Of a DNA stretch of 64,000 bases, positions 26,956 to 35,381 are shown piece after piece. Within the stretch, counting starts at the first letter, position 1. Each line of letters opens with the position of its first letter. This DNA comes from Pseudonocardia broussonetiae (GTDB lineage: Bacteria; Actinomycetota; Actinomycetes; Mycobacteriales; Pseudonocardiaceae), in assembly GCF_013155125.1 (NCBI RefSeq), contig NZ_CP053564.1:3293501-3357500 (forward strand), read 5' to 3'. The notes below the pieces were generated by a model. The model did not search any database. It saw only the letters and a program-made list of their open reading frames with translations, and was not told where the DNA came from. The position numbers and the translations under genes are program-made.

Positions 26956-27921
26956 ATGGCGGGCGTGGCTCCCGCACCGGTCCGGCTCGTCCTCGGCGAG
27001 GAGGAACTGCTGGTCGAACGCGCCGTGCAGGACGTCACGTCGGAGGTGCGCGCCGGCGAGGCGGGGGCGGAGCTGCGGCGCTACCGGGCCACCGAGCTCT
27101 CGCCGGTCGACCTGGCCGACGCCCTGAGCCCCTCGCTGTTCGCCGAGGCCCGGATCGTCGTGGTGGCGTCCGCGCACGAGGCGGGCAAGGACCTCGCCAC
27201 GGCGATCGCGGAGCACGCCGCCGACGTCGCGGAGGGCATCACGCTCGTCGTCACGCACGCGGGCGGCGCCCGCAACAAGGCCCTCGTGGAGGCGCTGCGC
27301 GCCCGGGGCGCCGAGGTGGTCGTGTGCCCGCAGGTCCGCTGGCCCAACGAGCGCACGGCGTTCGTGCGGTCGGAGATCAAGCGCCTGGGCGGCACGATGT
27401 CGGCGCGCACGGCCGAGGTCTTCGTCGAGGCGGTCGGCTCCGACCTGCGCGAGCTCGCCTCGGCGGCGTCCCAGCTCGTCGCCGACACCGGGGGCCGGAT
27501 CGACGAGGCCGCGGTGCGGCGCTACCACCGCGGTCGGGCCGAGGTCTTCGGCTGGGACATCTCCGACCTGGCGGTGGCGGGCGACCGCGCCGGCGCGCTG
27601 GAGGCCCTGCGGTCCGCCGAGTCCCTGGGCGTGCCGGCCGTCGTGATCGCCGACGCGCTGGCGGCGGGCATCCGCGCGCTGGCCCGCGTCAGCTCCGCCG
27701 GCCGCGGCGACCCGAACCGGATCGCGGGTGCGCTGGGGATGCCGCCGGGCAAGGTCCGCCGCGCTCAGCAGCAGGTGCGCGACTGGCACCCGAACGGTCT
27801 GGTGGAGGCGTTCGCCGCGACGGCGCGGCTCAACGCCGAGGTCAAGGGCGCGTCCCCGGAGCCGGGCTACGCGCTCGAGCGCGCGGTCCTCGGCATCTGC
27901 GCGGCCCGGGACCGGCGCTGA
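26956..27921 (+). CDS. holA: DNA polymerase III subunit delta
   Basis: A 321-residue clamp-loader delta subunit, which opens the beta sliding clamp. It shows VRLVLGEEELLVERAV at the start, the SPSLFAEARIVVV beta-binding region and EAVGSDLRELASAASQL, with the collar domain after about residue 200. Length is normal. ATG 26956 follows the divergent thrC leader region. It converges with rpsT, and a strong 17-bp hairpin separates the two genes. Confidence 0.95.
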   Translation: MAGVAPAPVRLVLGEEELLVERAVQDVTSEVRAGEAGAELRRYRATELSPVDLADALSPSLFAEARIVVVASAHEAGKDLATAIAEHAADVAEGITLVVTHAGGARNKALVEALRARGAEVVVCPQVRWPNERTAFVRSEIKRLGGTMSARTAEVFVEAVGSDLRELASAASQLVADTGGRIDEAAVRRYHRGRAEVFGWDISDLAVAGDRAGALEALRSAESLGVPAVVIADALAAGIRALARVSSAGRGDPNRIAGALGMPPGKVRRAQQQVRDWHPNGLVEAFAATARLNAEVKGASPEPGYALERAVLGICAARDRR

Positions 27922-28009
27922 CGCACGACGCCGGCGCCGCCGGCGCCCGCGCGCGTCGCCGCGGCCCGTGCGCGGCACGGCCCGCGCACGACGACCCGGC
28001 CCGCGCACG

Positions 28010-28046
28010 ACGACGGCGCCGTCCCCACAGGGGACGGCGCCGTCGT
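28010..28046. terminator. Bidirectional hairpin between holA and rpsT
   Basis: Perfect 17-bp arms at 28010-28026 and 28030-28046 enclose a three-base loop. The hairpin lies 12 bases after the rpsT stop and 89 bases after the holA stop, between convergent genes, so it can serve both. No T-tract is present. An 18-base direct repeat (27978-27995 and 27997-28014) leads into the left arm. Confidence 0.78.
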
Positions 28047-28057
28047 GGATGCCGTGA

Positions 28058-28321
28058 TCAGGCGGCGGTGGTGACCTTCTTGGCCATCGCCGACTTGCGG
28101 TTGGCCGCCTGGTTCTTGTGGATGACGCCCTTGCTGGCGGCCTTGTCCAGAGCCTTGGCGGCGGCGCGCTGCAGCTCCACGGCCTTCTCGGTGTCGCCGG
28201 CGGCCGCGGCCTCGCGGAAGCGGCGCACCGCGGTGCGGACGGCGGACTTGACCGACTTGTTGCGCTGACGCGCCTTCTCGTTGGTCTTGACCCGCTTGAT
28301 CTGGGACTTGATGTTCGCCAC
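28058..28321 (-). CDS. rpsT: 30S ribosomal protein S20
   Basis: An 87-residue basic protein that binds 16S rRNA early in small-subunit assembly. It opens [20 protein letters not shown] and ends in a lysine- and alanine-rich helix ([15 protein letters not shown]). GTG 28321 gives the universal start (V/M)ANIKSQ; upstream in-frame codons are not family-like. It is monocistronic, convergent with holA, and followed by a strong hairpin. Confidence 0.98.
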   Translation of the reverse strand: MANIKSQIKRVKTNEKARQRNKSVKSAVRTAVRRFREAAAAGDTEKAVELQRAAAKALDKAASKGVIHKNQAANRKSAMAKKVTTAA

Positions 28322-28413
28322 GCGCTGTGCCTCGGTTCTTCCTGCCGCTGGTGTCTGTTCGGAAGGCCCTGGCGGCGGTTTCACACATCTCGCCGGGCGC
28401 TCGACGATCCATG

Positions 28414-29598
28414 CTACAGCGGGGTCTCCGCGGACACGACATCACCCCGTGCAGGGCCCCGCAGCGGGATGAGCGCCAGGAACGACCCCACCCCGCACAC
28501 GCCCGCGAACACGATGGCCCACCCGTAGCCGCCGGTGACGTCGACCAGCAGGCCGGCCACCGGCGCGCCGAGCAGCGCGCCGATCCCGCCGGAGGTGTAG
28601 ACGAGCCCGACGACGCCGCCGAGTCCGCGCAGCCCGAACAGCTCGGCGATGACGGCGGGCTGCAGCGCGATCCACCCGCCGTAGCCCACCCCGAGCACGG
28701 CGGCGAAGACCACGAGCACCGGGTAGGAGCCCGCCACGAACCAGATCGCGAAGCTCGCGCCGAGCACCGCGAACGACGCCCGGAACGTGGCGATCCGCCC
28801 GAACCGCTCGGCCACCGTGCCCATCGCCAGCCGCCCGACGACGCTCGACACCCCGATGACGCCGACGAGCGCGGCCGCGGCGACCGCCGACGCGCCGAGG
28901 GCGAGCGCGGTGGCGGGCAGGAACACGAACGGCACGAACAGCGCGAGCGAGGACAGCAGCGTGGCGGCGTACATCGAGCGGAACGCGACGGTCCGCACGA
29001 GCTCCCCGACCGGCATCGACGGGCCCGACGTGGGCGCGGGCGGGCGGCGCACGACGAGCGCGCACACCAGCAGCAGCGCCGCGCCGCCGATCCCGAAGAC
29101 GACGTGCGTCTGCCGCCAGCCGACGGCGTCGATCAGGGCGGCGGCCAGCGGCGCGCCGGCGAGCGTCCCGATCCCGATGCCGGACACGGCCACGGCGAGC
29201 GCGATCGCCCGCCGTCGCTCGAACCAGGCGCCGACGACCGCCACCATCGGCACGTACCCGCAGGCGACGGCGACCCCGACGCCGAGGCCGTAGGTGAGGT
29301 AGCCGACCCACAGGTCGCGCACCGCCGCCGTGACGAGCAGCCCGGCGCCCAGCGCGAGCGCCGCGACCAGCAGCACGGGGCGCGGCCCGAACCGGTCGAC
29401 CGCGCGGCCGCTGACCGACCCGAGCACGAACCAGCAGCACGCCGTGACCCCGAAGACGAGCGAGGTGGCGCCGCTGCCGGTGCCGAACTCGGCGGCCATC
29501 GGCGCGAAGAACGCCCCGAAGCTGTACGCGACCCCGAACACGACGGCCATGGACGTGAACGCCACCGCGACGGTGATCCACCCGCTGCGCCCGTCCAC
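28414..29598 (-). CDS. MFS transporter (OFA/monocarboxylate-like)
   Basis: A 394-residue major facilitator with twelve predicted membrane helices. The layout resembles the oxalate/formate or monocarboxylate branch: [14 protein letters not shown] in helix 1, [13 protein letters not shown] in the loop between helices 2 and 3, and [11 protein letters not shown] in the equivalent loop of the second half. The substrate is not identifiable. GTG 29598 starts directly before helix 1. It diverges from the ATP-grasp gene; the 116-base gap carries an imperfect inverted repeat CTACGTG...CGTAG. Confidence 0.87.
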   Translation of the reverse strand: MDGRSGWITVAVAFTSMAVVFGVAYSFGAFFAPMAAEFGTGSGATSLVFGVTACCWFVLGSVSGRAVDRFGPRPVLLVAALALGAGLLVTAAVRDLWVGYLTYGLGVGVAVACGYVPMVAVVGAWFERRRAIALAVAVSGIGIGTLAGAPLAAALIDAVGWRQTHVVFGIGGAALLLVCALVVRRPPAPTSGPSMPVGELVRTVAFRSMYAATLLSSLALFVPFVFLPATALALGASAVAAAALVGVIGVSSVVGRLAMGTVAERFGRIATFRASFAVLGASFAIWFVAGSYPVLVVFAAVLGVGYGGWIALQPAVIAELFGLRGLGGVVGLVYTSGGIGALLGAPVAGLLVDVTGGYGWAIVFAGVCGVGSFLALIPLRGPARGDVVSAETPL

Positions 29599-29714
29599 CG
29601 CGGGGACACTACGTGCCGTTACGTGGCCGTAGCATCCCGAACTGGCTCGGGCGCGCCGCGCTGGGCGAGGATGACCACCGTCGGCCGCACCCTGCGGCCG
29701 CGGCGAGGAGGACC

Positions 29715-31466
29715 GTGAGCCGCGCAACCGAGCGCCGTCGCCCCGCGCCCGCCAAGGCCACCGAGCGGACCGGCGATCCCAGGTCGGGGGACGTCGCGGA
29801 GCAGGGCGCGCCGGTCGAGGGCTCCGCACTGTTCGACGGCTACCTGGAGCCCGACCGCCCCTACGCCGGTGCGTACGACGAGATGTTCCACTCCGACGGC
29901 CGGATCCGGTCGCACTACCGCGCCCTGCACGACGCCATCGCCCCCACCGCGGCGGCCGACCTGGCCGTGCGCTCCGAGGCGCTCGACCGCGCCTACGTCG
30001 ACCAGGGCATCACGTTCTCGCTGTCGGGCCAGGAGCGGCCGTTCCCCCTCGACATCGTGCCGCGCGTCATCAGCGCGGGGGAGTGGGCCAAGCTGCAGAA
30101 GGGCATCGTGCAGCGGGTGCAGGCGCTGGAGGCGTTCCTCGCCGACATCTACGGCGACGCCGAGATCGTCCGCGACGGCGTGCTGCCGCGCCGGCTGATC
30201 ACCAGCTGCGAGCACTACCACCGCGCCGCGCACGCGCTGAACCCGCCGAACGGCGTGCGGATCCACGTCGCCGGGATCGACCTGGTCCGCGACGAGGCCG
30301 GCACGTTCCGGGTGCTGGAGGACAACCTCCGCAACCCCTCGGGCGTGTCGTACGTGATGGAGAACCGCCGCACGATGGCGCGGGTCTTCCCCGACCTGTT
30401 CAGCCGCCAGCGCGTGCGCGCCGTCGGCGACTACTCGACGCACCTGCTGCGGGCCCTGCGCTCGGCGGCGGCGGCCAACGAGGCCGACCCGACGGTCGTC
30501 GTGCTCACCCCGGGCGTGTTCAACTCCGCCTACTTCGAGCACTCGCTGCTCGCGCGCCAGATGGGCGTGGAGCTCGTCGAGGGGCGCGACCTGTTCTGCC
30601 GCGACAACGTCGTCTACATGCGCACGACGCAGGGCGAGCAGCAGGTCGACGTCATCTACCGCCGCATCGACGACGAGTTCCTCGACCCGCTGCAGTTCAA
30701 GCCCAGCTCGGTGCTCGGCGTCGCGGGGGTGATGAACGCGGCCCGCGCGGGCAACGTCGTCATCGCCAACGCGGTGGGCAACGGCGTCGGCGACGACAAG
30801 CTCGTCTACACCTACGTCCCGGAGATGATCTCCTACTACCTCGGGGAGAAGCCGCTGCTGCCCAACGTCGACACGTTCCGCTGCTGGCTCGACGACGAGT
30901 GCGGCCACGTGCTCGACCGGCTCGACGAGCTGGTGCTCAAGCCCGTCGAGGGTTCCGGCGGCTACGGGATCCTGTTCGGCCCCAACGCCTCCCGCAGCCA
31001 GCTCGCGGCCGCGCGCAAGGACATCCGCGACGACCCGCGCGGCTGGATCGCGCAGCCGGTCGTGCAGCTCTCGACCGTGCCGACGAAGGTCGACGACCGG
31101 CTGGTGCCGCGCCACGTCGACCTCCGGCCGTTCGCGGTGAACGACGGGGAGAGCGTGTTCGTGCTGCCCGGCGGCCTGACGCGCGTCGCGCTGCCGAAGG
31201 GGAGCCTGGTCGTCAACTCCAGCCAGGGCGGCGGGAGCAAGGACACCTGGGTGCTCGCCGCGCAGCGCTCGCCGGAGGCCGAGCGGGAGCTGGGCCAGCG
31301 CGGGCTCGCGATGGCCTCGCCCGCCGGGTCGCCCGCCGCCGAGCACGGCCCCGAGCTGACGATCGGCCAGCAGCAACAGCAACAGCAGCAGCAACAGGGT
31401 CGTGAGTGGGAATCGTTGCTCCAGCCAGGGTTGCCGCTCACGGGCGACGGAGTCGCACCGTGCTAG
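29715..31466 (+). CDS. Circularly permuted ATP-grasp protein (DUF404/DUF407, Rv2411c-like)
   Basis: A 583-residue ATP-grasp ligase of the circularly permuted type. Recognisable segments are ISAGEWAKLQKGIVQRVQAL, LRNPSGVSYVMENRR, VLKPVEGSGGYGILFGP and SSQGGGSKDTWVL. Such proteins always travel with an alpha-E protein and a transglutaminase, as here, and are proposed to make or process a small peptide. A ribosome site GAGGAGG lies just before GTG 29715. The C-terminus carries ten consecutive glutamines and overlaps the next gene's start. The substrate is unknown. Confidence 0.9.
   Translation: MSRATERRRPAPAKATERTGDPRSGDVAEQGAPVEGSALFDGYLEPDRPYAGAYDEMFHSDGRIRSHYRALHDAIAPTAAADLAVRSEALDRAYVDQGITFSLSGQERPFPLDIVPRVISAGEWAKLQKGIVQRVQALEAFLADIYGDAEIVRDGVLPRRLITSCEHYHRAAHALNPPNGVRIHVAGIDLVRDEAGTFRVLEDNLRNPSGVSYVMENRRTMARVFPDLFSRQRVRAVGDYSTHLLRALRSAAAANEADPTVVVLTPGVFNSAYFEHSLLARQMGVELVEGRDLFCRDNVVYMRTTQGEQQVDVIYRRIDDEFLDPLQFKPSSVLGVAGVMNAARAGNVVIANAVGNGVGDDKLVYTYVPEMISYYLGEKPLLPNVDTFRCWLDDECGHVLDRLDELVLKPVEGSGGYGILFGPNASRSQLAAARKDIRDDPRGWIAQPVVQLSTVPTKVDDRLVPRHVDLRPFAVNDGESVFVLPGGLTRVALPKGSLVVNSSQGGGSKDTWVLAAQRSPEAERELGQRGLAMASPAGSPAAEHGPELTIGQQQQQQQQQQGREWESLLQPGLPLTGDGVAPC
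31368..31397 (+). repeat. Poly-glutamine codon tract
   Basis: Ten successive CAG or CAA codons near the 3' end of the ATP-grasp gene. The mixture of the two codons (seven CAG, three CAA) shows selection or slippage at the codon level. The surrounding 60 residues are low-complexity, so the tract lies in a flexible tail outside the catalytic core. Confidence 0.9.
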
Positions 31467-32404
31467 CCCGCAACGCCGAGTCCCTGTACTGGATCGGGCG
31501 CTACGTCGAGCGCGCCGACGACACCGCCCGCATCCTCGACGTCTCGGTCCACCAGCTCCTGGAGGACGCCACCGTCGACCCCGACACCACCGCGCGCACG
31601 CTGCTCGCGGTGCTCGGCGTCGAGGCGCCGGAGGGCGACCCGCTCGACGCCTGGTCGCTCACCGAGCTCGTCGGCTACTCGGCGGAGCAGGCCGGGTCGA
31701 TCGTCGCGTCCGTGTCGAGCGCGCGGGAGAACGCCCGCGGCGCGCGCGAGGTCGTGTCGTCGGAGATGTGGGAGTGCCTCAACGCCACCTGGAACGCGCT
31801 GCCCGAGCGGCAGCGCTACGCCCGCTGGGTCGGCCCGCACGCGTTCTTCTCCTACGTCGAGGACCGCGCGGCCATGTTCTCCGGACTCGCGGCGTCGACG
31901 ATGAGCCGCGACGACAGCTGGCGGTTCTACCTGCTCGGCCGCTCCGTCGAGCGCGTCGACATGGTGGTGCGGCTGCTGCTCTCGCGGGTCTCGGACCGCA
32001 TGTCGAGCCCCGGCTGGCTCACCGTGCTCCGCAGCGCCGGTGCCGCCGACACCTACCTGCGCACCTACCGCGGCGCGCTCGACGCCACCCGCGTCGTGCA
32101 GTTCCTGCTGATGGACAAGCTGTTCCCGCGGTCGGTGTTCCACGCGCTGCGCCAGGCCGAGACCTGCCTGGCCGACCTGGACAACCGCCCCACCGCCCGG
32201 ATCGGGGCCAAGGCCGAGGCGCTGCGGCTGCTCGGCCGGGCCCGCTCCGAGCTGGAGTTCCTGCGTCCCGAGGAGCTTCTCGACGACCTGCCGACCCAGC
32301 TCATGGGCCTGCAGGCGACCATCCGCGACGTCGGCGAGGCCGTGTCGCTGCAGTACTTCCACGCCGCCCCCTGGGTCGCCTGGACCGCACCGGAGGTCTC
32401 CTGA
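31460..32404 (+). CDS. Alpha-E domain protein (DUF403, Rv2410c-like)
   Basis: A 314-residue all-helical protein. The opening LARNAESLYWIGRYVERADDTAR (in part) is the family signature, with SVERVDMVVRLLLSR in the middle. It is the obligatory partner of the circularly permuted ATP-grasp protein upstream and the transglutaminase-like protein downstream. Its molecular role is undetermined. The GTG at 31460 overlaps the upstream stop, and its own stop overlaps the next ATG (TGATG), so all three are translated together. Confidence 0.92.
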   Translation: MLARNAESLYWIGRYVERADDTARILDVSVHQLLEDATVDPDTTARTLLAVLGVEAPEGDPLDAWSLTELVGYSAEQAGSIVASVSSARENARGAREVVSSEMWECLNATWNALPERQRYARWVGPHAFFSYVEDRAAMFSGLAASTMSRDDSWRFYLLGRSVERVDMVVRLLLSRVSDRMSSPGWLTVLRSAGAADTYLRTYRGALDATRVVQFLLMDKLFPRSVFHALRQAETCLADLDNRPTARIGAKAEALRLLGRARSELEFLRPEELLDDLPTQLMGLQATIRDVGEAVSLQYFHAAPWVAWTAPEVS

Positions 32405-33246
32405 TGGGCTGGCGGATCCGCGTCGTGCACGAGACGGGCTACCGGTACGCCGCGCCCGTCCACGAGTCCTACAACGAGGTGCGGCTGACCCCGCGCAGCG
32501 ACAGCCGGCAGAACGTCATCGTCAGCCGCGTGGAGACGGTGCCGCCGACGCGGTCCTACCGCTACTCCGACTACTGGGGCACGACGGTCACCGCGTTCGA
32601 CCTGCACGCCCCGCACACCGAGCTCGCCGTCACCGCCACCTCGGTCGTGGAGACGGCCGACGCACTGGCGCCCGCGCGGTCGGCCACCTGGGAGGAGCTC
32701 GCGGGGGAGCCGGCGCGCGACCGGTTCACCGAGACCCTGGAGTTCACCGACTACGTCGTGCGCAACCGCGACCTCTCCCGCGCGGCCGAGGCTCTCAAGC
32801 GGGGCCGGGACCCGGCCGACGCCGTGCTCGCCGCGTGCCGCTGGGTCCGCGAGCACCTGACCTACCAGGCCGGCACCACCGGCGTGCACACCAACGCGGT
32901 GGAGGCGTGGGAGACGCGCAAGGGCGTCTGCCAGGACTTCGCACACCTCACGCTGCTGCTGCTGCGCGAGATGGGGATCCCGGCGCGCTACGTCTCGGGG
33001 TACCTGCTGCCGCGCGCGGAGACCGAGGTCCGCCAGACCGTCACGGGGGAGAGCCACGCGTGGATCGAGGCGTGGACCGGCGGCTGGTGGGGCTACGACC
33101 CGACCAACGACATCGAGATCGGGCACCGCCACGTCTGGGTCGCGGTCGGCCGCGACTACTCCGACGTGCCGCCGCTCAAGGGCATCTACTCCGGCGGCAC
33201 CGCGGCCGCGCTCGACGTCACCGTCGACATGACGCGCCTGGCCTGA
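32404..33246 (+). CDS. Transglutaminase-like protease-fold protein (Rv2409c-like)
   Basis: A 280-residue protein. A beta-rich N-terminal domain (HETGYRYAAPVHESYNEVRL in part) precedes the catalytic core, with the triad Cys in GVCQDFAH (near 175), His in ESHAWIEAW (near 219) and Asp in YDPTND. Such enzymes can cleave or ligate amide bonds. With the two upstream genes it forms the conserved ATP-grasp, alpha-E, transglutaminase module that is thought to make and process a peptide; the product is unknown. Confidence 0.92.
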   Translation: MGWRIRVVHETGYRYAAPVHESYNEVRLTPRSDSRQNVIVSRVETVPPTRSYRYSDYWGTTVTAFDLHAPHTELAVTATSVVETADALAPARSATWEELAGEPARDRFTETLEFTDYVVRNRDLSRAAEALKRGRDPADAVLAACRWVREHLTYQAGTTGVHTNAVEAWETRKGVCQDFAHLTLLLLREMGIPARYVSGYLLPRAETEVRQTVTGESHAWIEAWTGGWWGYDPTNDIEIGHRHVWVAVGRDYSDVPPLKGIYSGGTAAALDVTVDMTRLA

Positions 33247-33255
33247 GCCCGGCGC

Positions 33256-35106
33256 CTACAGCCCGGCCGTCTCCGGCGGTCCGGGCGGCGCACCGGCCCG
33301 GGCCGACCTGCCCGGGCCGGACCCGACCTGCGACATCACCCGCCGCAGCCGCCCGGTGCGCTCGACGGGACCGGTCGGCACGTCGCCGGACGCGCCGATG
33401 ACGACCGTGTTGCCGCCCTGGCGCTTCGCCCGGTACATCGCGGCGTCGGCGCCGGCCAGCGCGGCGGACGGGTCGGCGTCGAGCGGGGCGCGGACCACCC
33501 CGACCGACATCGTGACGCCCGCCGCGACGTCCTCGGGCAGGCTCGCGACCGCCTCCGCGGCCCGCAGCAGCGCCGCGCGCGCCACCGGCAGCGGCGTGGC
33601 CGGCATGACGACGACGAACTCGTCGCCGCCGTAGCGCGCGACCATGTCGGGGGCGCGGAGCGCGGTGCGCAGGCACGCGGCGACGGCCCGCAGGACGCGG
33701 TCGCCCGCGGCGTGCGAGCGGGCGTCGTTGACGTCCTTGAAGCGGTCGAGGTCGACCAGCGCCACCGCGCACGGCTGGCTGGTGGGCGCGCCCATCTCCT
33801 CGGCCAGGCGCAGGTCGAGCGCACGGCGGTTGGGCAGGCCGGTGAGCGGGTCCTGCAGGGCCTGCGCGGCCACGGCGCCGTGCTCGCGGGTGAGCCGGTG
33901 GTGCTCGGAGTGGCTGCGCAGCGCGAGCAGCCGGGCCTCGCGCAGCGCCCACAGCTCGTCCTCGAGCGCGGCGGCGTAGTGCTCGAGCCCCGGCAGGCGC
34001 GGCACGTCGGCGCGAGCGGCGCCCTCGACCCGCGCGAACTCCCGGTGCAGCGCGAGGGCGAGCAGCGGCTCGGGCCCCTCGCGCGCGAGCAGCTCGCCGC
34101 GCAGCGGCTCCAGGGCGCGCACGGCGTCGAACGGGCTGCCGCCCTTCATGTGGCAGCGGGCGGCGGCGATGGCCAGCAGGATGCGGTCGTCGAGCAGGAA
34201 GGCCATGCGGCCCAACCGGTCCAGCCGCTGCAGGTGCTGCGGGCCGGGGTGCTGCATCGCGTAGGCGGCCCCGACGACGATGCAGTCCTCGACGGGCGGC
34301 AGGCCGATGCCGGAGTGCCGCTCGCGGGCGTTGGTCCACAGCCGCGCCGCGATGTGCGCGATCTGGGCGGCGGCGACGAACCGCGTGGCGGCCGCGGCCT
34401 CGCGCCCGCCGCGCTCGAGCCGCAGCGCCCACGACAGCTGCAGCCGCACGCGGTTGAGCTGGTGGATGAGCCGGTCGATCGGGCCGCTGCCGGACTCGGC
34501 GACGGCCACCGCGCGCTGCGAGACCTCGTCGGCGAGCTCGTGCGCGCCCAGCTTGAGCAGGACCAGCAGCAGCCCGTTGAGCGTGCGCGACATCCGCTGG
34601 GTCCACGCGAGGCCGCCCTGGCCTGGCTCCGGGTCGCCGATGTCGGCGAGGATCGCGAGCGCGGCCGCGGTGTCGGGCAGCGCCGCGTCGCCGTGGTCGA
34701 AGATCGCCGACCGGTGCGCGCGCAGCACGGCGACCTCGGCCAGGCGGCAGGCGTCGTCGTCGAGCTCGGCCAGCTCGGCGTAGGCGTCGAGCAGGGTGTC
34801 GATCTCGCCGAGGTGGACCGGGTCCTCCTCCATGATCCGCAGCAGGGCGGACATCCGCAGCAGCTCGGCGACGAGGTCGGACGGCCCGCGCGTGCGCGCG
34901 TGCGCGAGCAGACCGTCGATGCCCCGGCGGGCGGCGGCGCGGCCGGCGGGCGGGGCCTTCTGCTGCCAGATGAACATGTCGCGCGCGCGGGCCTCGACGC
35001 CGGCGTCGCCCAGGCGCGGTGCGTCGGCCGGGCAGCCGCACTCGGCGGCTCCGGCGATGAGACTGCATCCGTCGTACTCGATGCGGTCGACGGCGGGCAC
35101 GGTCAC
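33256..35106 (-). CDS. Diguanylate cyclase with N-terminal helical-repeat region
   Basis: A 616-residue protein. Residues 1-430 are mostly helical and leucine/alanine-rich, with a TPR-like or solenoid look and no membrane span. The GGDEF domain follows (about 425-590). The catalytic GGDEF is intact at 493-497, and an RxxD inhibitory site (RAPD, 484-487) lies exactly five residues before it. It should make cyclic di-GMP and be subject to product inhibition. The N-terminus holds three cysteines (C14, C23, C25) that could bind metal or sense redox. A 33-codon Cys-rich ORF lies 62 bases upstream. Confidence 0.9.
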   Translation of the reverse strand: MTVPAVDRIEYDGCSLIAGAAECGCPADAPRLGDAGVEARARDMFIWQQKAPPAGRAAARRGIDGLLAHARTRGPSDLVAELLRMSALLRIMEEDPVHLGEIDTLLDAYAELAELDDDACRLAEVAVLRAHRSAIFDHGDAALPDTAAALAILADIGDPEPGQGGLAWTQRMSRTLNGLLLVLLKLGAHELADEVSQRAVAVAESGSGPIDRLIHQLNRVRLQLSWALRLERGGREAAAATRFVAAAQIAHIAARLWTNARERHSGIGLPPVEDCIVVGAAYAMQHPGPQHLQRLDRLGRMAFLLDDRILLAIAAARCHMKGGSPFDAVRALEPLRGELLAREGPEPLLALALHREFARVEGAARADVPRLPGLEHYAAALEDELWALREARLLALRSHSEHHRLTREHGAVAAQALQDPLTGLPNRRALDLRLAEEMGAPTSQPCAVALVDLDRFKDVNDARSHAAGDRVLRAVAACLRTALRAPDMVARYGGDEFVVVMPATPLPVARAALLRAAEAVASLPEDVAAGVTMSVGVVRAPLDADPSAALAGADAAMYRAKRQGGNTVVIGASGDVPTGPVERTGRLRRVMSQVGSGPGRSARAGAPPGPPETAGL

Positions 35107-35168
35107 CGGTCGCCCCCTTCGGGCCGGTCGGTCTGCTCGTCCACGCCGGGGCTGGGGTCCCGGCGCGA

Positions 35169-35270
35169 TCAGGTGACGAGATCCCCGAAGGTCCCGGCGA
35201 CCTGAGCGACGCGGTCATGTTCGCACGTGCAGGCGCACATGCAACAGCGCGGGTCGGTCGGGTACGACAT
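35169..35270 (-). CDS. Candidate 33-residue cysteine-rich peptide
   Basis: An ATG-started ORF upstream of the diguanylate cyclase gene on the same strand. Its middle is RCCMCACTCEH, five cysteines in eight residues, and no other part resembles a known family. GGAG lies 9 bases before the ATG. It could be a Cys-rich upstream ORF acting by ribosome pausing, a metal-binding peptide, or chance coding in the lepA promoter region. Support is limited to the ribosome site, the cysteine run and the position. Confidence 0.35.
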   Translation of the reverse strand: MSYPTDPRCCMCACTCEHDRVAQVAGTFGDLVT

Positions 35271-35381
35271 GGTCGAGCACTCCGTGATCGGGGCGCTACG
35301 ACCGGTGCCCGGACGGGGTGGCCGGGGCCGCGCCGCCGCCGTGGGACCATGGGGGGAACCCGCAGCTGAATGGAACCGTGA

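Noticed and set aside
26882..27127. Small zinc-ribbon-like ORF starting MSDPDPNTCPACGSR
   Set aside because: After the first 20 codons the frame runs out of phase through holA and becomes Arg-rich. It overlaps the thrC promoter side, and no second CxxC pair completes a ribbon.
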